Source of the DNA: Phycisphaeraceae bacterium
GTDB taxonomy: Bacteria > Planctomycetota > Phycisphaerae > Phycisphaerales > Phycisphaeraceae
Assembly (NCBI GenBank): GCA_020849625.1
Contig: JADLFV010000021.1
Location: 1 to 64,000 of the forward strand
DNA: 64,000 nt
Direction of reading: 5' to 3'
Positions within the stretch are counted from its first letter, which is position 1; each line of letters starts with the position of its first letter. This document shows positions 16,688 to 24,026 of the stretch, piece by piece. Position numbers and translations under genes: made by a program. Under the pieces are notes generated by a model, which saw nothing but the letters and a program-made list of their open reading frames with translations, was not told the DNA's origin and did not search any database.

Positions 16688-17820
16688 ATCAGGCGTCGGT
16701 TCCCATCTCGATTGACGACCCGATCAACGCCAGCATCCTGGCGATCAGCGAAGACAAAATCGACGGCTTCCAGCGCGATCCGATCGGCTGCATCGCCCAG
16801 CGCAGCGGTGTGCCGGCGGAGGTGGTGCTCGAACGCATCGGGGCCATGCTCAGCGCAGGCGTCATTCGCCGCGTGCGCCAGACGCTGCTGACCACCAGCC
16901 TGGCTCCCGGAGCGCTGGTGGCGTGGAAGATTGAACCTGAAAAGGTCGATGAGGCTTTTGATTTCTTCTTCCGGGTGGACCCTTTCAGCGGGCACGTGGT
17001 GATCCGTTCGACCGATCGCCAGTGTCCGGGCAGTGAATTCAGGCTGTGGACGACATTGAAGGTTCCCGCGGGTTTTTCGCTGCAAAAGCACTGTCAATAC
17101 CTGGCGCAGCGCACCGGCGCGGAGGATTTCGCCGTGATGCCCGCAAAAAAGGTGTTCGCCCTGGGCGTGGGGCACCTGCGTCGCCGGTCCTTGGAGCCGG
17201 GCACACGGTCGCAGAAGCCGACGCGCGTGCTGGACGTTCGTGTTGAGCAACTGAGCGACGCCGAGTGGCAGGTGCTGGAGGCATTGAAGCGTGAGTTCGC
17301 GGCGGACGAGTTGCGGATGGGCGTCGATCTGTGGAAGCCGCGTGCGGATGAAGCGGGCGTGACGCTGGAGGCGTTTTTCGATGCGGCAGAGCAGTTGAGT
17401 CAGCGCGGCATCGTGGGGCGGTTCTCCACGTTCCTTGAACACGTCAAGAAGTTGAGCGACGGCAGCACGGTGACTCGCTACAACGCGCTGTTTCACTGGG
17501 CGGTGCCGCCTGGCCGCGAGATGGAAGCGGGCATCGAGGTCGGCCGGCATCCGGTGATGACGCATGCGTATTGGCGAGATGGCGGGCCGCGCTTCAATCA
17601 GGTCAACATCATGGGCGTCGCCCACGGCACCGACCGCGACTGGCTGCTGGCTCACAAAGCCGCCATCGACCGTCACCTGGCGCAAGCGGGCATCGAGGTG
17701 AGCTACACCAACGTGTTCTGGGGCGGTCGCAGCGAGATCAAGCCGAGCGAAGTGGTGCCATCCGCTTATCACCGATGGTGCGCCGAACAGGGGATCGATC
17801 CCGAGTCGATGCGCGCGTAA
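16684..17820 (+). CDS. Fused two-domain siroheme decarboxylase-like (AhbA/AhbB, AsnC/Lrp family) protein
   Basis: A 378-residue protein with two tandem Lrp/AsnC-type units. Unit 1 (~1-170): helix-turn-helix IGCIAQRSGVPAEVVLERIG...GVIRRV, then a RAM-like region ending AVMPAKKVFALGVGHL, like the PATKLFKI strand of AhbA/NirD-type proteins. Unit 2 (~185-378): LSDAEWQVLEALKREF, GIVGRFSTFLEH, then RYNALFHWAVPPGREMEAG, HPVMTHAYWR and FNQVNIMGVAHGTDRDWL, matching the AhbB-like V-P-x-x-x...H-x-Y-x-R and Y-N-x-x-x-M-x-H-G pattern. AhbA and AhbB normally are separate ~150-residue subunits that decarboxylate siroheme to didecarboxysiroheme. The track start is too early; ATG at 16684 overlaps the preceding stop. 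A plain regulator is the alternative. Confidence 0.65.
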   Translation: MNQASVPISIDDPINASILAISEDKIDGFQRDPIGCIAQRSGVPAEVVLERIGAMLSAGVIRRVRQTLLTTSLAPGALVAWKIEPEKVDEAFDFFFRVDPFSGHVVIRSTDRQCPGSEFRLWTTLKVPAGFSLQKHCQYLAQRTGAEDFAVMPAKKVFALGVGHLRRRSLEPGTRSQKPTRVLDVRVEQLSDAEWQVLEALKREFAADELRMGVDLWKPRADEAGVTLEAFFDAAEQLSQRGIVGRFSTFLEHVKKLSDGSTVTRYNALFHWAVPPGREMEAGIEVGRHPVMTHAYWRDGGPRFNQVNIMGVAHGTDRDWLLAHKAAIDRHLAQAGIEVSYTNVFWGGRSEIKPSEVVPSAYHRWCAEQGIDPESMRA

Positions 17821-17827
17821 CCGCGCT

Positions 17828-17890
17828 GGCCGCTTGCGGCTTCGCGGGACTCAACTGCCAACGGACGGTTCCGTGAAGCCGCAAGCGGCC
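17828..17890. repeat. Long inverted repeat downstream of the siroheme decarboxylase-like gene
   Basis: Perfect 16-base arms GGCCGCTTGCGGCTTC (17828-17843) and its complement (17875-17890) enclose a loop holding CCAACGGACGGT. The complementary ACCGTCCGTTGGCA recurs at 63548-63561. Likely a transcription stop or a mobile palindrome; no T-run follows. Confidence 0.65.
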
Positions 17891-18152
17891 GAGACATCAT
17901 CCATCCGCGCAGTTCTTGCGCCGCTGTTGTGATTCCTGCGCCGGACCTCGGAAGGATTCTTAAACTATCAAGACGGGGTGAACAACGATCGTCGCCCAGG
18001 CGTGACCATTTTTAACCAATTGATACCGCATCACTTGCATCAATCTTTCCGCCTCCGCCATCGCCCTTTTGCTCGGATTTTCCCCACTGGCATCGCGGTT
18101 GCGTCGAAGGGGTCGGCGGTGTCGGTGTACGCCGCAGGCGGTGCCATGAACG
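17891..18152. other. Non-coding stretch upstream of the flagellar operon
   Basis: No credible gene here. AT-rich patches (TTCTTAAACTATCAAG at ~17957 and TTTTTAACCAATTGATACC at ~18009) may hold the operon promoter. I could not match a sigma-28 or sigma-54 consensus. Track ORFs 17978-18199 (+) and 17960-18685 (-) look like chance frames. Confidence 0.4.
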
Positions 18153-18368
18153 ATGATGCGACCGACGGAAAAAACCAACTGGCTGACGCTGCTGGGTGAG
18201 GACCGCGCTGAGGTGGGTGCGGCCATCCTGCGCTGGAGCCGGTTGGCTGCGGCCGCTCGACTGCAGGAATCTTCCGGACCGGCCAAAGGACTGGCTGGCC
18301 TCGCTGACCGGACGCTCGTGAACGTCGCTTGCCGCGATCCTTCGGCGCACAGGGAGGTGCGGCGATGA
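18153..18368 (+). CDS. Possible small protein heading the flagellar operon
   Basis: A 71-residue ORF beginning MMRPTEKTNWLTLLGEDRAE and ending in a stop that overlaps the flgF start as ATGA, the same coupling used between flgA/flgH and flgI/flgJ. Third codon positions are mostly G or C, as in real genes here. The protein is helical, charged, without membrane segments, and I recognise no family. Its own last codons hold the GGGAGG ribosome binding site of flgF, so translation through it could set flgF expression. It may be a small flagellar regulator or simply a leader ORF. Confidence 0.4.
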   Translation: MMRPTEKTNWLTLLGEDRAEVGAAILRWSRLAAAARLQESSGPAKGLAGLADRTLVNVACRDPSAHREVRR

Positions 18369-19144
18369 ACTACGGGCTGTACCTGTCGGCCTCCGGCGTC
18401 CTGACCAATCTGTACCGCCAGGACGTCTTTGCCAACAACCTGGCCAACGTGCAGACCACCGGCTTCAAGCCGGACCAGCCTGCGTTGACCCAGCGACCCA
18501 TCGAACGCATCGAAGATCAACTGGGCATGCGGTTCTCCGATCGACTGCTCGATCAACTCGGGGGCGGCGTGTTTGCCGGGCCGCAATCGATCGATTTTGC
18601 CGTCGGCTCGTTCCAGCCAACAGGCAACGACCTGGACGTCGCACTGCCGCAGCGCGATTGCTTCTTCGCGGTCCAGCACACCCATGAAAAGACCGGCCAG
18701 ACCTCGGTGCGCCTGACCCGTGACGGCAACTTCACCCGCAATGCCGAGGGCCTACTGGTCAATCAGTCCGGCCAGTTCGTGCTCGATATCGACGATCAGC
18801 CCATTCGCCTGCCGGATGAAGGCGACGTCGCCATCAGCGGCAGCGGACAGGTGACCATTGATGGTGAGCCATTGGCCCAGCTTCAGGTGGCCCGCGTGGC
18901 GGACCTGTCGCAGTTGCACAAGGCGGGCGCCAACCAGTTCGCTTTCCAAGGCGCTGACCCGCGCCGCATCGAGCAAAGCCCGCAGGTGCAGACCGGCGCT
19001 TTGGAATCCAGCGCCGCCGACCCGGTCAAGACCATGGTCAAGATGATCGCCGCCACCCGCGCCGCCACCGGCAGCGCCCAGTTGATGAGCTACTTCGACA
19101 CCCTGATGGACCGCGCGGTCAACACGCTCGGCCGCGTGGCTTAG
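18365..19144 (+). CDS. flgF: Flagellar basal-body rod protein FlgF
   Basis: A 259-residue rod protein, exported through the flagellar type III apparatus. It has the N-terminal rod signature MNYGLYLSASGVLTNLYRQD followed by VFANNLANVQTTGFKPDQ, a middle region with RLTRDGNFTRNAEGLLV, and the C-terminal FlgF/G-type helix ending MSYFDTLMDRAVNTLGRVA. FlgF (proximal rod) is preferred over FlgG because the true FlgG follows directly and keeps the canonical NNLANVNTTGFK. The track ORF starts at 18329; ATG at 18365 has GGGAGG upstream and matches the family start. First firmly recognised gene of the flg operon. Confidence 0.92.
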   Translation: MNYGLYLSASGVLTNLYRQDVFANNLANVQTTGFKPDQPALTQRPIERIEDQLGMRFSDRLLDQLGGGVFAGPQSIDFAVGSFQPTGNDLDVALPQRDCFFAVQHTHEKTGQTSVRLTRDGNFTRNAEGLLVNQSGQFVLDIDDQPIRLPDEGDVAISGSGQVTIDGEPLAQLQVARVADLSQLHKAGANQFAFQGADPRRIEQSPQVQTGALESSAADPVKTMVKMIAATRAATGSAQLMSYFDTLMDRAVNTLGRVA

Positions 19145-19149
19145 AAAGA

Positions 19150-19183
19150 ACCCGATACCCGATACCCGAAACCCGATACCCGG
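19150..19183. repeat. Half element, word GATACCCGATACCC
   Basis: CCCGATACCC repeated with CCCGAAACCC variants between flgF and flgG; only one arm is present. Same word as the element inside gluQ (53489-53571). Confidence 0.75.
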
Positions 19184-19193
19184 AACTGAAATC

Positions 19194-19997
19194 ATGGCCA
19201 TTGTCGCACTGCACTCGGCGTCCACCGGCCTGTCGGCCATGTCCACGGCCATCGACGTGATCTCCAACAACCTGGCCAACGTCAACACCACCGGCTTCAA
19301 GACCCTGCGCAGCAACTTCCAGGACCTGATCTACCAGGAAAAGGAACAGCCCGGCGTCGAAAACGCCAACGGTGATCAGCGGCCCGCCGGTTTGTTCGTC
19401 GGACTCGGCACCAAGATCGCCAACACCCAGGCCAGCTTTGAGCAGGGCCCCACCGTGCCCACCGGCCAGGACCTCGACCTGATGATCCAGGGCAACGGAT
19501 TCTTCCAGGTTGACATCCTCGACAGCCAGGGCGACGTCGGATACACCCGCAGCGGCAACTTCTTCACCAACCGTGACGGCGAAATCGTCCTGGGCAACAG
19601 TGACGGCCCGCGACTCGAGCCGCCAATCACCATTCCGGAAGACGCCACCACCATCAACATCAGTGCTGACGGCACCGTCTCCGTGCTGCTGGGCGGCGAA
19701 ACCGAACTGACTGAGATCGGGCAGATTCAACTGGCCAGCTTCGTCAATCCCTCCGGCCTGCGACAGATCGGCGGCAACCTGTGGGTTGAGTCGGCGGCGT
19801 CCGGCCCTCCGGTCGAAGGCAACCCCGGTGAGGGCAGCCTGGGCACCATCCTCCAGAATCACCTGGAAGGCTCCAACGTCAACCCCGTCGAGGAATTGAT
19901 CTCGCTGATCAAGACCCAGCGCGCTTTCGAGATGAACAGCCAGACGATCCAAGCCGCAGACGAAGTGCTCCAGGTGGTCAGCAATTTGAGAAGGTAG
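19194..19997 (+). CDS. flgG: Flagellar distal rod protein FlgG
   Basis: A 267-residue distal rod protein connecting the proximal rod to the hook. The N-terminal helix MAIVALHSASTGLSAMSTAI and ISNNLANVNTTGFKTLRSNF are diagnostic. The central region carries the FlgG motif LDLMIQGNGFFQV with GYTRSGNFFTNRDGEIV, and the C-terminus LISLIKTQRAFEMNSQTIQAADE matches the family helix. Length is standard (~262). It follows flgF by 49 bases, a gap filled by the GATACCC half element. The P-ring and L-ring genes that surround this rod (flgA, flgH, flgI) follow in the same operon. Confidence 0.97.
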   Translation: MAIVALHSASTGLSAMSTAIDVISNNLANVNTTGFKTLRSNFQDLIYQEKEQPGVENANGDQRPAGLFVGLGTKIANTQASFEQGPTVPTGQDLDLMIQGNGFFQVDILDSQGDVGYTRSGNFFTNRDGEIVLGNSDGPRLEPPITIPEDATTINISADGTVSVLLGGETELTEIGQIQLASFVNPSGLRQIGGNLWVESAASGPPVEGNPGEGSLGTILQNHLEGSNVNPVEELISLIKTQRAFEMNSQTIQAADEVLQVVSNLRR

Positions 19998-20095
19998 GGA
20001 GTAGGGAGTAGGGAATAGGAAGCAGGGTTAGGAAATGCGAGCAAAACCGATGACAACAAAACCTACTGCCTACTGCCTGCTGCCTACTGCCTGGG
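19994..20095. repeat. Palindromic tandem-word element, word AGTAGGG / CTACTGCC
   Basis: Left arm GTAGGGAGTAGGGAGTAGGG just after flgG; right arm CCTACTGCCTACTGCC plus CTGCTGCCTACTGCC. The right arm lies inside the flgA reading frame and encodes the n-region of its signal peptide. Confidence 0.85.
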
Positions 20096-21147
20096 ATTTT
20101 CTCAGGCGAATCGCATTATTCCTGATCGGGGCGGCAGTCATCGGCTGTGCCATCGCAGCCCACGGCGATTCGATCCGCCTCAACGATCAGGCGGTCGCGC
20201 GCGGCGGCAGCATCACGCTGGGCCAGATCGCCGAACTGGATGGTGTTTTGGCCCAGGCCCTGTCGGACACCGTGGTCGCCACGATGACGGATCAGCAGAA
20301 TCGTACGACCGTGACGCTGGACACCGTCCGCCGGGCTTTGGAGCAGCGCAAAATCAACTGGGCTGATGTTTCTCTGTGTGGCTACGCCGCCTGCCGGGTG
20401 GTGATCCCGGAGGCTGAACCGTCTGTTGCTGTTTCTGATGCTTCACTTCCGGGGGGGGTGAGCAATCCGCGTGACGAAGTGACGCTGAACAGTCGCATGA
20501 CGTTGCGTGATCTGCTGATCGAACGCATCGAGCGCATGGCTGGGGCTTCAAGTGACCAGTTGCAGATCAATTTCGACCAGCGCGACGACGAGCAGCTCAA
20601 GCGCACGATCTTCGGCCAGCGCTACGAGGTCGAGCCGCATACGCAGAACGGCCTCGGTCGCCTGCTGCTGCGGGTGCGCCGTTACGAGCTGGACCAGGTG
20701 GTCGAGCAGTTCACCATCGCTGCGGACGTGAGTAAGCGCCTGCTGGCGGTGGTCGCCGCGACGGCCGTCGAGCGCGGCCAGAGCTTCACGTCCGGCAACT
20801 GCGAGGTGCGCCAGATTCTGCTCGATGACGCCAACGTGCAGCCGCTGGAGGATCCCGACCTGCTGCTGGGTCAGACCGCAGCCAGGCAACTGCGTGCGGG
20901 CCAGACCATTGTGAACGAAGACGTGCGCTCGGCTGTGCTGATCAAGCGCGGCGAGCTGGTCATGGTTCGCTGCATCAGCGGCAACCTGGTCATCCGCACC
21001 ACCGCCCGGGCTGTGCAGGACGGGGCCATGAACGAAACCATCCGCCTGCGCAACGAGCGCAGCCGCGAGGAATTTTCCGCATCCGTCACCGGCCTGCGCC
21101 AGGCCACGCTGACGCTCAACGCTGACACCACCTTGGCCATGCCATGA
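20035..21147 (+). CDS. flgA: P-ring assembly chaperone FlgA
   Basis: A 370-residue periplasmic chaperone for the FlgI P-ring. A signal peptide is visible (FLRRIALFLIGAAVIGCAIA, cleavage near AHG). The C-terminal ~140 residues form the SAF domain and ChapFlgA region: VAATAVERGQSFTSGN, LGQTAARQLRAGQTIVNEDV, IKRGELVMVRCISGNLVIRTTARAVQDG, IRLRNERSREEFSASVTG. The protein is longer than E. coli FlgA (219) because of an N-terminal domain common outside Proteobacteria. Residues ~8-19 (KPTAYCLLPTAW) come from the palindromic element; starts at 20035 or 20050 are both possible. A CTTCCGGGGG copy encodes LPG near residue 140. Stop overlaps flgH (ATGA). Confidence 0.9.
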   Translation: MRAKPMTTKPTAYCLLPTAWDFLRRIALFLIGAAVIGCAIAAHGDSIRLNDQAVARGGSITLGQIAELDGVLAQALSDTVVATMTDQQNRTTVTLDTVRRALEQRKINWADVSLCGYAACRVVIPEAEPSVAVSDASLPGGVSNPRDEVTLNSRMTLRDLLIERIERMAGASSDQLQINFDQRDDEQLKRTIFGQRYEVEPHTQNGLGRLLLRVRRYELDQVVEQFTIAADVSKRLLAVVAATAVERGQSFTSGNCEVRQILLDDANVQPLEDPDLLLGQTAARQLRAGQTIVNEDVRSAVLIKRGELVMVRCISGNLVIRTTARAVQDGAMNETIRLRNERSREEFSASVTGLRQATLTLNADTTLAMP

Positions 21148-21866
21148 AACTCACGCCCATTTGCCTTTACATTCTGTTGATCGTCACGGCTGACAGCGCG
21201 TGGGCCCAGTCCTCGTCGCTGTATCTTCAGGTCGAGCCGCAGGCTTCGCCCTATGCCGCCATGCAGCGACCTGATGCCATGCGCCAGGACCGGTTACCCG
21301 CGGCGGTGGCGGCGTTCAGCATTACGGCCGTGGACCTGGCCGAGCCGCGCTTCTTCGCCGTCAACGATCTTGTAACCATCATCGTCCGCGAATCGACGGT
21401 CACCGATTTCGAGTCCACGCTCAACACCGAGAAAAAGAGCGACTACAAAGGCGAAATCAGCGACTTTCCCAACCTCGACCTGATGAAACTGCTTCAGTTC
21501 CAGTTGCAGGGTTCAGCCAACACCAATCCGCCCAAGCTGGGCATCACCTTCAACAAGAAGTTCGAAGGCGACGGCGAATACTCGACCAAGAACGAAATCT
21601 CCAGCCGCCTGGCCGCCCGCGTCATCGACGTCAAGCCCAACGGTACGCTGGTGCTCGAAGCCCGCAAGTTCATCCAGTCCGACAAGGAAACGCTCTCGCT
21701 GGTGCTCACCGGCACCTGCCGGGCTGAGGACGTCGATGCCGACAACACCGTGCTCTCGACCAACTTTTACGACCTGAACCTGGTCAAGAAGCACGAGGGC
21801 GACCTGCGCAAGGCCACCAAGCCCGGCATTTTGACCCGCGTGTTCGATTTCCTGTTCGCGTTTTAA
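21144..21866 (+). CDS. flgH: Flagellar L-ring protein FlgH
   Basis: A 240-residue outer-membrane ring protein. After the signal peptide (ILLIVTADSAWA) comes FAVNDLVTIIVRESTVTD, the family segment for L-ring strands, then the charged NTEKKSDYKGE and FEGDGEYSTKNEISSRLAARVIDVKPNGTLVLEA, which is strongly conserved in FlgH. The usual lipoprotein cysteine is missing: the sequence after the hydrophobic stretch is AWAQSSS, predicting signal peptidase I cleavage. The C-terminus ends LTRVFDFLFAF. The start overlaps the flgA stop by four bases. Confidence 0.93.
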   Translation: MKLTPICLYILLIVTADSAWAQSSSLYLQVEPQASPYAAMQRPDAMRQDRLPAAVAAFSITAVDLAEPRFFAVNDLVTIIVRESTVTDFESTLNTEKKSDYKGEISDFPNLDLMKLLQFQLQGSANTNPPKLGITFNKKFEGDGEYSTKNEISSRLAARVIDVKPNGTLVLEARKFIQSDKETLSLVLTGTCRAEDVDADNTVLSTNFYDLNLVKKHEGDLRKATKPGILTRVFDFLFAF

Positions 21867-21877
21867 GTGAGGCGGAT

Positions 21878-23068
21878 ATGAAGATTGAAGTAAGAAGGCG
21901 AAAGCGAAGGCACCGAGGCACCAAGGCACCAAGGCACCAAGGGTCGTGCTTGCGGTCGCATGGTCAATCCCTCGGTCCCTCGATGCCTTGGTGCCTTGGT
22001 GCCTTCCTCCTCGGTGCCTTGGTGCCTATTCTTTTCGCCTCTCCCGCTTTCGCGCTGAAGATCGAAGACGTCGTGCGCCTCAAAGGCTCCGAGGGCGGCA
22101 CCATCACCGGCGTCGGACTGGTCGTCGGCCTCAACGGCACCGGCGACGGCGGCAAGTACGCACCGGCCATGAAGGCTCTCAAGCAAATGCTGGCCAACAT
22201 GCAGGACGCCACCGTCACCGCTGACGAGCTCAAGGACGCCAAGAACGTCGCGGTGGTCTATGTCTCCTGCCGCCTGCCGGACACCGGCGTGCGCGAGGGC
22301 GATCGACTCGATGTGCACCTGGCCACGGCCGGTGCGTGCAAGAGCCTGCGCGGCGGGCGGCTGGTGTTCACGCCGCTGTTTACGCCCAACAAGAACGCCC
22401 AGCGCCTGTTCGCCGTGGCCGAGGGCGCGGTGGTCATCGAAGACGACGCCATCCCCACCACCGCCAAGGTGGACGGCGGGGCTCAGATGGTGGCGGACAA
22501 CTTCACGCAACTGATGGACAACGCCGGGCGGCTGACGCTGGTGCTCGATGATTCGATCGCTTCCTGGAGCGCAGCCAAGAACATCTCAGATGAAATCAAC
22601 AGCATCTTCACGCTCGACGGCTCCGAGCCGGTGGCCCGGGCCCTGGATCAGAAGAACGTCATCGTGCTGGTGCCCGGCCACAGCCGCCAGGATCCGGCCG
22701 CGTTCGTCAGCTCCATCCTCAACCACTACATCCATCCCTCCAGCGTCGCCAATGCCGCCAAGGTCGTCATCAATCAGCGCACCGGCACCATCGTCATCGG
22801 CGGCGACGTGGAAATCTCGCCCACGCTGATCTCCCACCAGGGACTGACCATCACGCTGCTGACCCCGGCCCCCGAGCCGACCGCCTTCAACCCGCAAGTG
22901 ACAGAGCAGAACTTCGTGCCGCTGGATCCATCCAAACGCGGTGGCGCCCGGCTGGCGGACCTGGAAGCTGCTTTCAACCTGCTCAAGGTCGAGGCCCAGG
23001 ACCGCATCGAAATCCTCAAGGCCATGCACGAGGCGGGCTACCTGCACGCACAGTTGATTCTGGAATGA
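21878..23068 (+). CDS. flgI: Flagellar P-ring protein FlgI
   Basis: A 396-residue periplasmic ring protein. The mature part is canonical: LKIEDVVRLKGSEGGTITGV, GVGLVVGLNGTGDGG, VYVSCRLPDTGVREGDRLDV, INQRTGTIVIGGDVEISPTL, and the C-terminal AAFNLLKVEAQDRIEILKAMHEAG. The N-terminus is odd: the first ~55 residues are encoded by a palindromic repeat (21907-22028). GAGG upstream supports ATG at 21878, which gives a very basic n-region (KIEVRRRKRRHRGTKAPRH) followed by a repeat-derived hydrophobic core (WCLGAFLLGALVPILFA) and cleavage near AFA. ATG at 21983 would give a short conventional signal peptide but has no ribosome binding site. Stop overlaps flgJ (ATGA). Confidence 0.95.
   Translation: MKIEVRRRKRRHRGTKAPRHQGSCLRSHGQSLGPSMPWCLGAFLLGALVPILFASPAFALKIEDVVRLKGSEGGTITGVGLVVGLNGTGDGGKYAPAMKALKQMLANMQDATVTADELKDAKNVAVVYVSCRLPDTGVREGDRLDVHLATAGACKSLRGGRLVFTPLFTPNKNAQRLFAVAEGAVVIEDDAIPTTAKVDGGAQMVADNFTQLMDNAGRLTLVLDDSIASWSAAKNISDEINSIFTLDGSEPVARALDQKNVIVLVPGHSRQDPAAFVSSILNHYIHPSSVANAAKVVINQRTGTIVIGGDVEISPTLISHQGLTITLLTPAPEPTAFNPQVTEQNFVPLDPSKRGGARLADLEAAFNLLKVEAQDRIEILKAMHEAGYLHAQLILE
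21907..22028. repeat. Palindromic tandem-word element inside flgI, word GGCACCAA
   Basis: Left arm GGCACCGAGGCACCAAGGCA with further copies; right arm GCCTTGGTGCCTTGGTGCCT and TCGGTGCCTTGGTGCC. It lies wholly in the flgI frame and encodes most of the signal peptide. Confidence 0.88.
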
Positions 23069-23463
23069 GCATGCAACTTGCCGCGATCGACAACACGCTG
23101 ACCGCGCAGACCACGGACCTGATCCGCGGCCTGCAGCCTGAGTCCGCCCCGTTCGCAGCGGCCCTGGGCGGCAAAGAAAAACTGCGGCAAGCGGCGGAGC
23201 AGTTCGTGGCCACTTCGCTGATCGGGCCCCTGATGAGCGAACTGCAGAAGGACCCGTTCCGCAGCGAGCTTTTCCACGGCGGATTCGGGGAAAAGGTTTT
23301 CAATCAGCAGTTGACCACCATGCTGGCCGACCGCATCGCCCAGCGCACCAGCCTGCCCATCGTGGAAAGCATTTACCAGCAGTTCGCAGGTGAAGCCCAC
23401 GGGTTCAATCCGTGGGCTTCCGCGGGTGCTTCCGGGGGTGGAAAGGTGGACGTGCATGGTTGA
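23065..23463 (+). CDS. flgJ: Rod-binding protein (FlgJ N-terminal type)
   Basis: A 132-residue protein matching the rod-cap/rod-binding domain of FlgJ. The signature is LRQAAEQFVATSLIGPLMSELQ, then DPFRSELFHGGFGEKVFNQQ and TTMLADRIAQR. The C-terminal muramidase domain of gammaproteobacterial FlgJ is absent, as in many phyla where rod-binding domain and hydrolase are separate; another enzyme must open the peptidoglycan. The C-terminal tail (GASGGGKVDVHG) contains a CTTCCGGGGG copy. It overlaps flgI upstream by four bases and flgN downstream by eight. Confidence 0.85.
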   Translation: MSMQLAAIDNTLTAQTTDLIRGLQPESAPFAAALGGKEKLRQAAEQFVATSLIGPLMSELQKDPFRSELFHGGFGEKVFNQQLTTMLADRIAQRTSLPIVESIYQQFAGEAHGFNPWASAGASGGGKVDVHG

Positions 23464-23977
23464 TCCGCGCCTCGAACCTCTGGTCGGCGGCATCGAGAAG
23501 GTGTTGCAGCAGTCCTACGAACTGCACGCAGCCCTGCTGGAGTTGCTGCAGCGCAAGCGGGCCGCCCTGGCAGCGGCAGACAACGCGGGCATGATCGAGC
23601 TGTGCAAGTTGGAAAACGAAAAAGTGCAAATGATCAGCGAGCTGGAAAAGAGCCGCCAGGAACTGGTGGCCCGCCTGACGCTGCTGGTCGATCCGAACGC
23701 GGCGGCGCCGCTGGCGCTGCGCGACCTGGCCATGAAGCTGCCCGAGCCGGCCCGTACGCGACTGCTGACCAAGCGGCAGTTGCTGCGCGACCGCATCGGG
23801 CAGGTCAAGGAGCAGACATCCGTCGCCCGCAAGGCCACCGAGACATTGCTGCGTCACGTGCAGGGCCTGGTGCGCACGGTCAACGGCTTCGCGGCCGGCG
23901 GTGCAGCCTACGGCCAGCGCGGTGAAACGCCGCGGCCCAAAGCCATCGCGGTCGGTTCGATCAATCTGGTGGCGTGA
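23456..23977 (+). CDS. flgN: FlgN-family flagellar export chaperone
   Basis: A 173-residue, almost entirely helical protein directly before flgK and flgL, whose products FlgN keeps soluble for export. LEPLVGGIEKVLQQSYELHA and LLELLQRKRAALAAADNAGMIELCKLENEKVQMI give the FlgN pattern of a long antiparallel coiled coil with the L-x-x-K...L-x-x-A-D-x-x-x-L/I motif. The C-terminal ~25 residues are flexible and proline-rich. The track start at 23390 is upstream; ATG at 23456 overlaps the flgJ stop. Position and helicity make this a confident call though sequence identity in this family is low. Confidence 0.82.
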   Translation: MVDPRLEPLVGGIEKVLQQSYELHAALLELLQRKRAALAAADNAGMIELCKLENEKVQMISELEKSRQELVARLTLLVDPNAAAPLALRDLAMKLPEPARTRLLTKRQLLRDRIGQVKEQTSVARKATETLLRHVQGLVRTVNGFAAGGAAYGQRGETPRPKAIAVGSINLVA

Positions 23978-23980
23978 ATC

Positions 23981-24020
23981 AGTTTCAAGTTTCAAGTTTC
24001 AAGTTTCAAGTTTCGAGTTT
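23981..24020. repeat. Tandem-word half element, TTTCAAG
   Basis: Five copies of AAGTTTC / AGTTTCA in a row between flgN and flgK, without the complementary arm. Confidence 0.75.
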
Positions 24021-24026
24021 TAGATC

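Noticed and set aside
17891-18152. Sigma-28 or sigma-54 flagellar promoter
   Set aside because: No TAAA-N15-GCCGATAA or TGGCAC-N5-TTGC match was found upstream of flgF or the flagellin gene.
17960-18685. 241-codon minus-strand ORF before and across flgF
   Set aside because: It overlaps flgF antisense and has no recognisable features or ribosome binding site.
19150-24020. Tandem words as a CRISPR array
   Set aside because: The units are 7-12 bases, immediately adjacent and without unique spacers; no cas genes are present.
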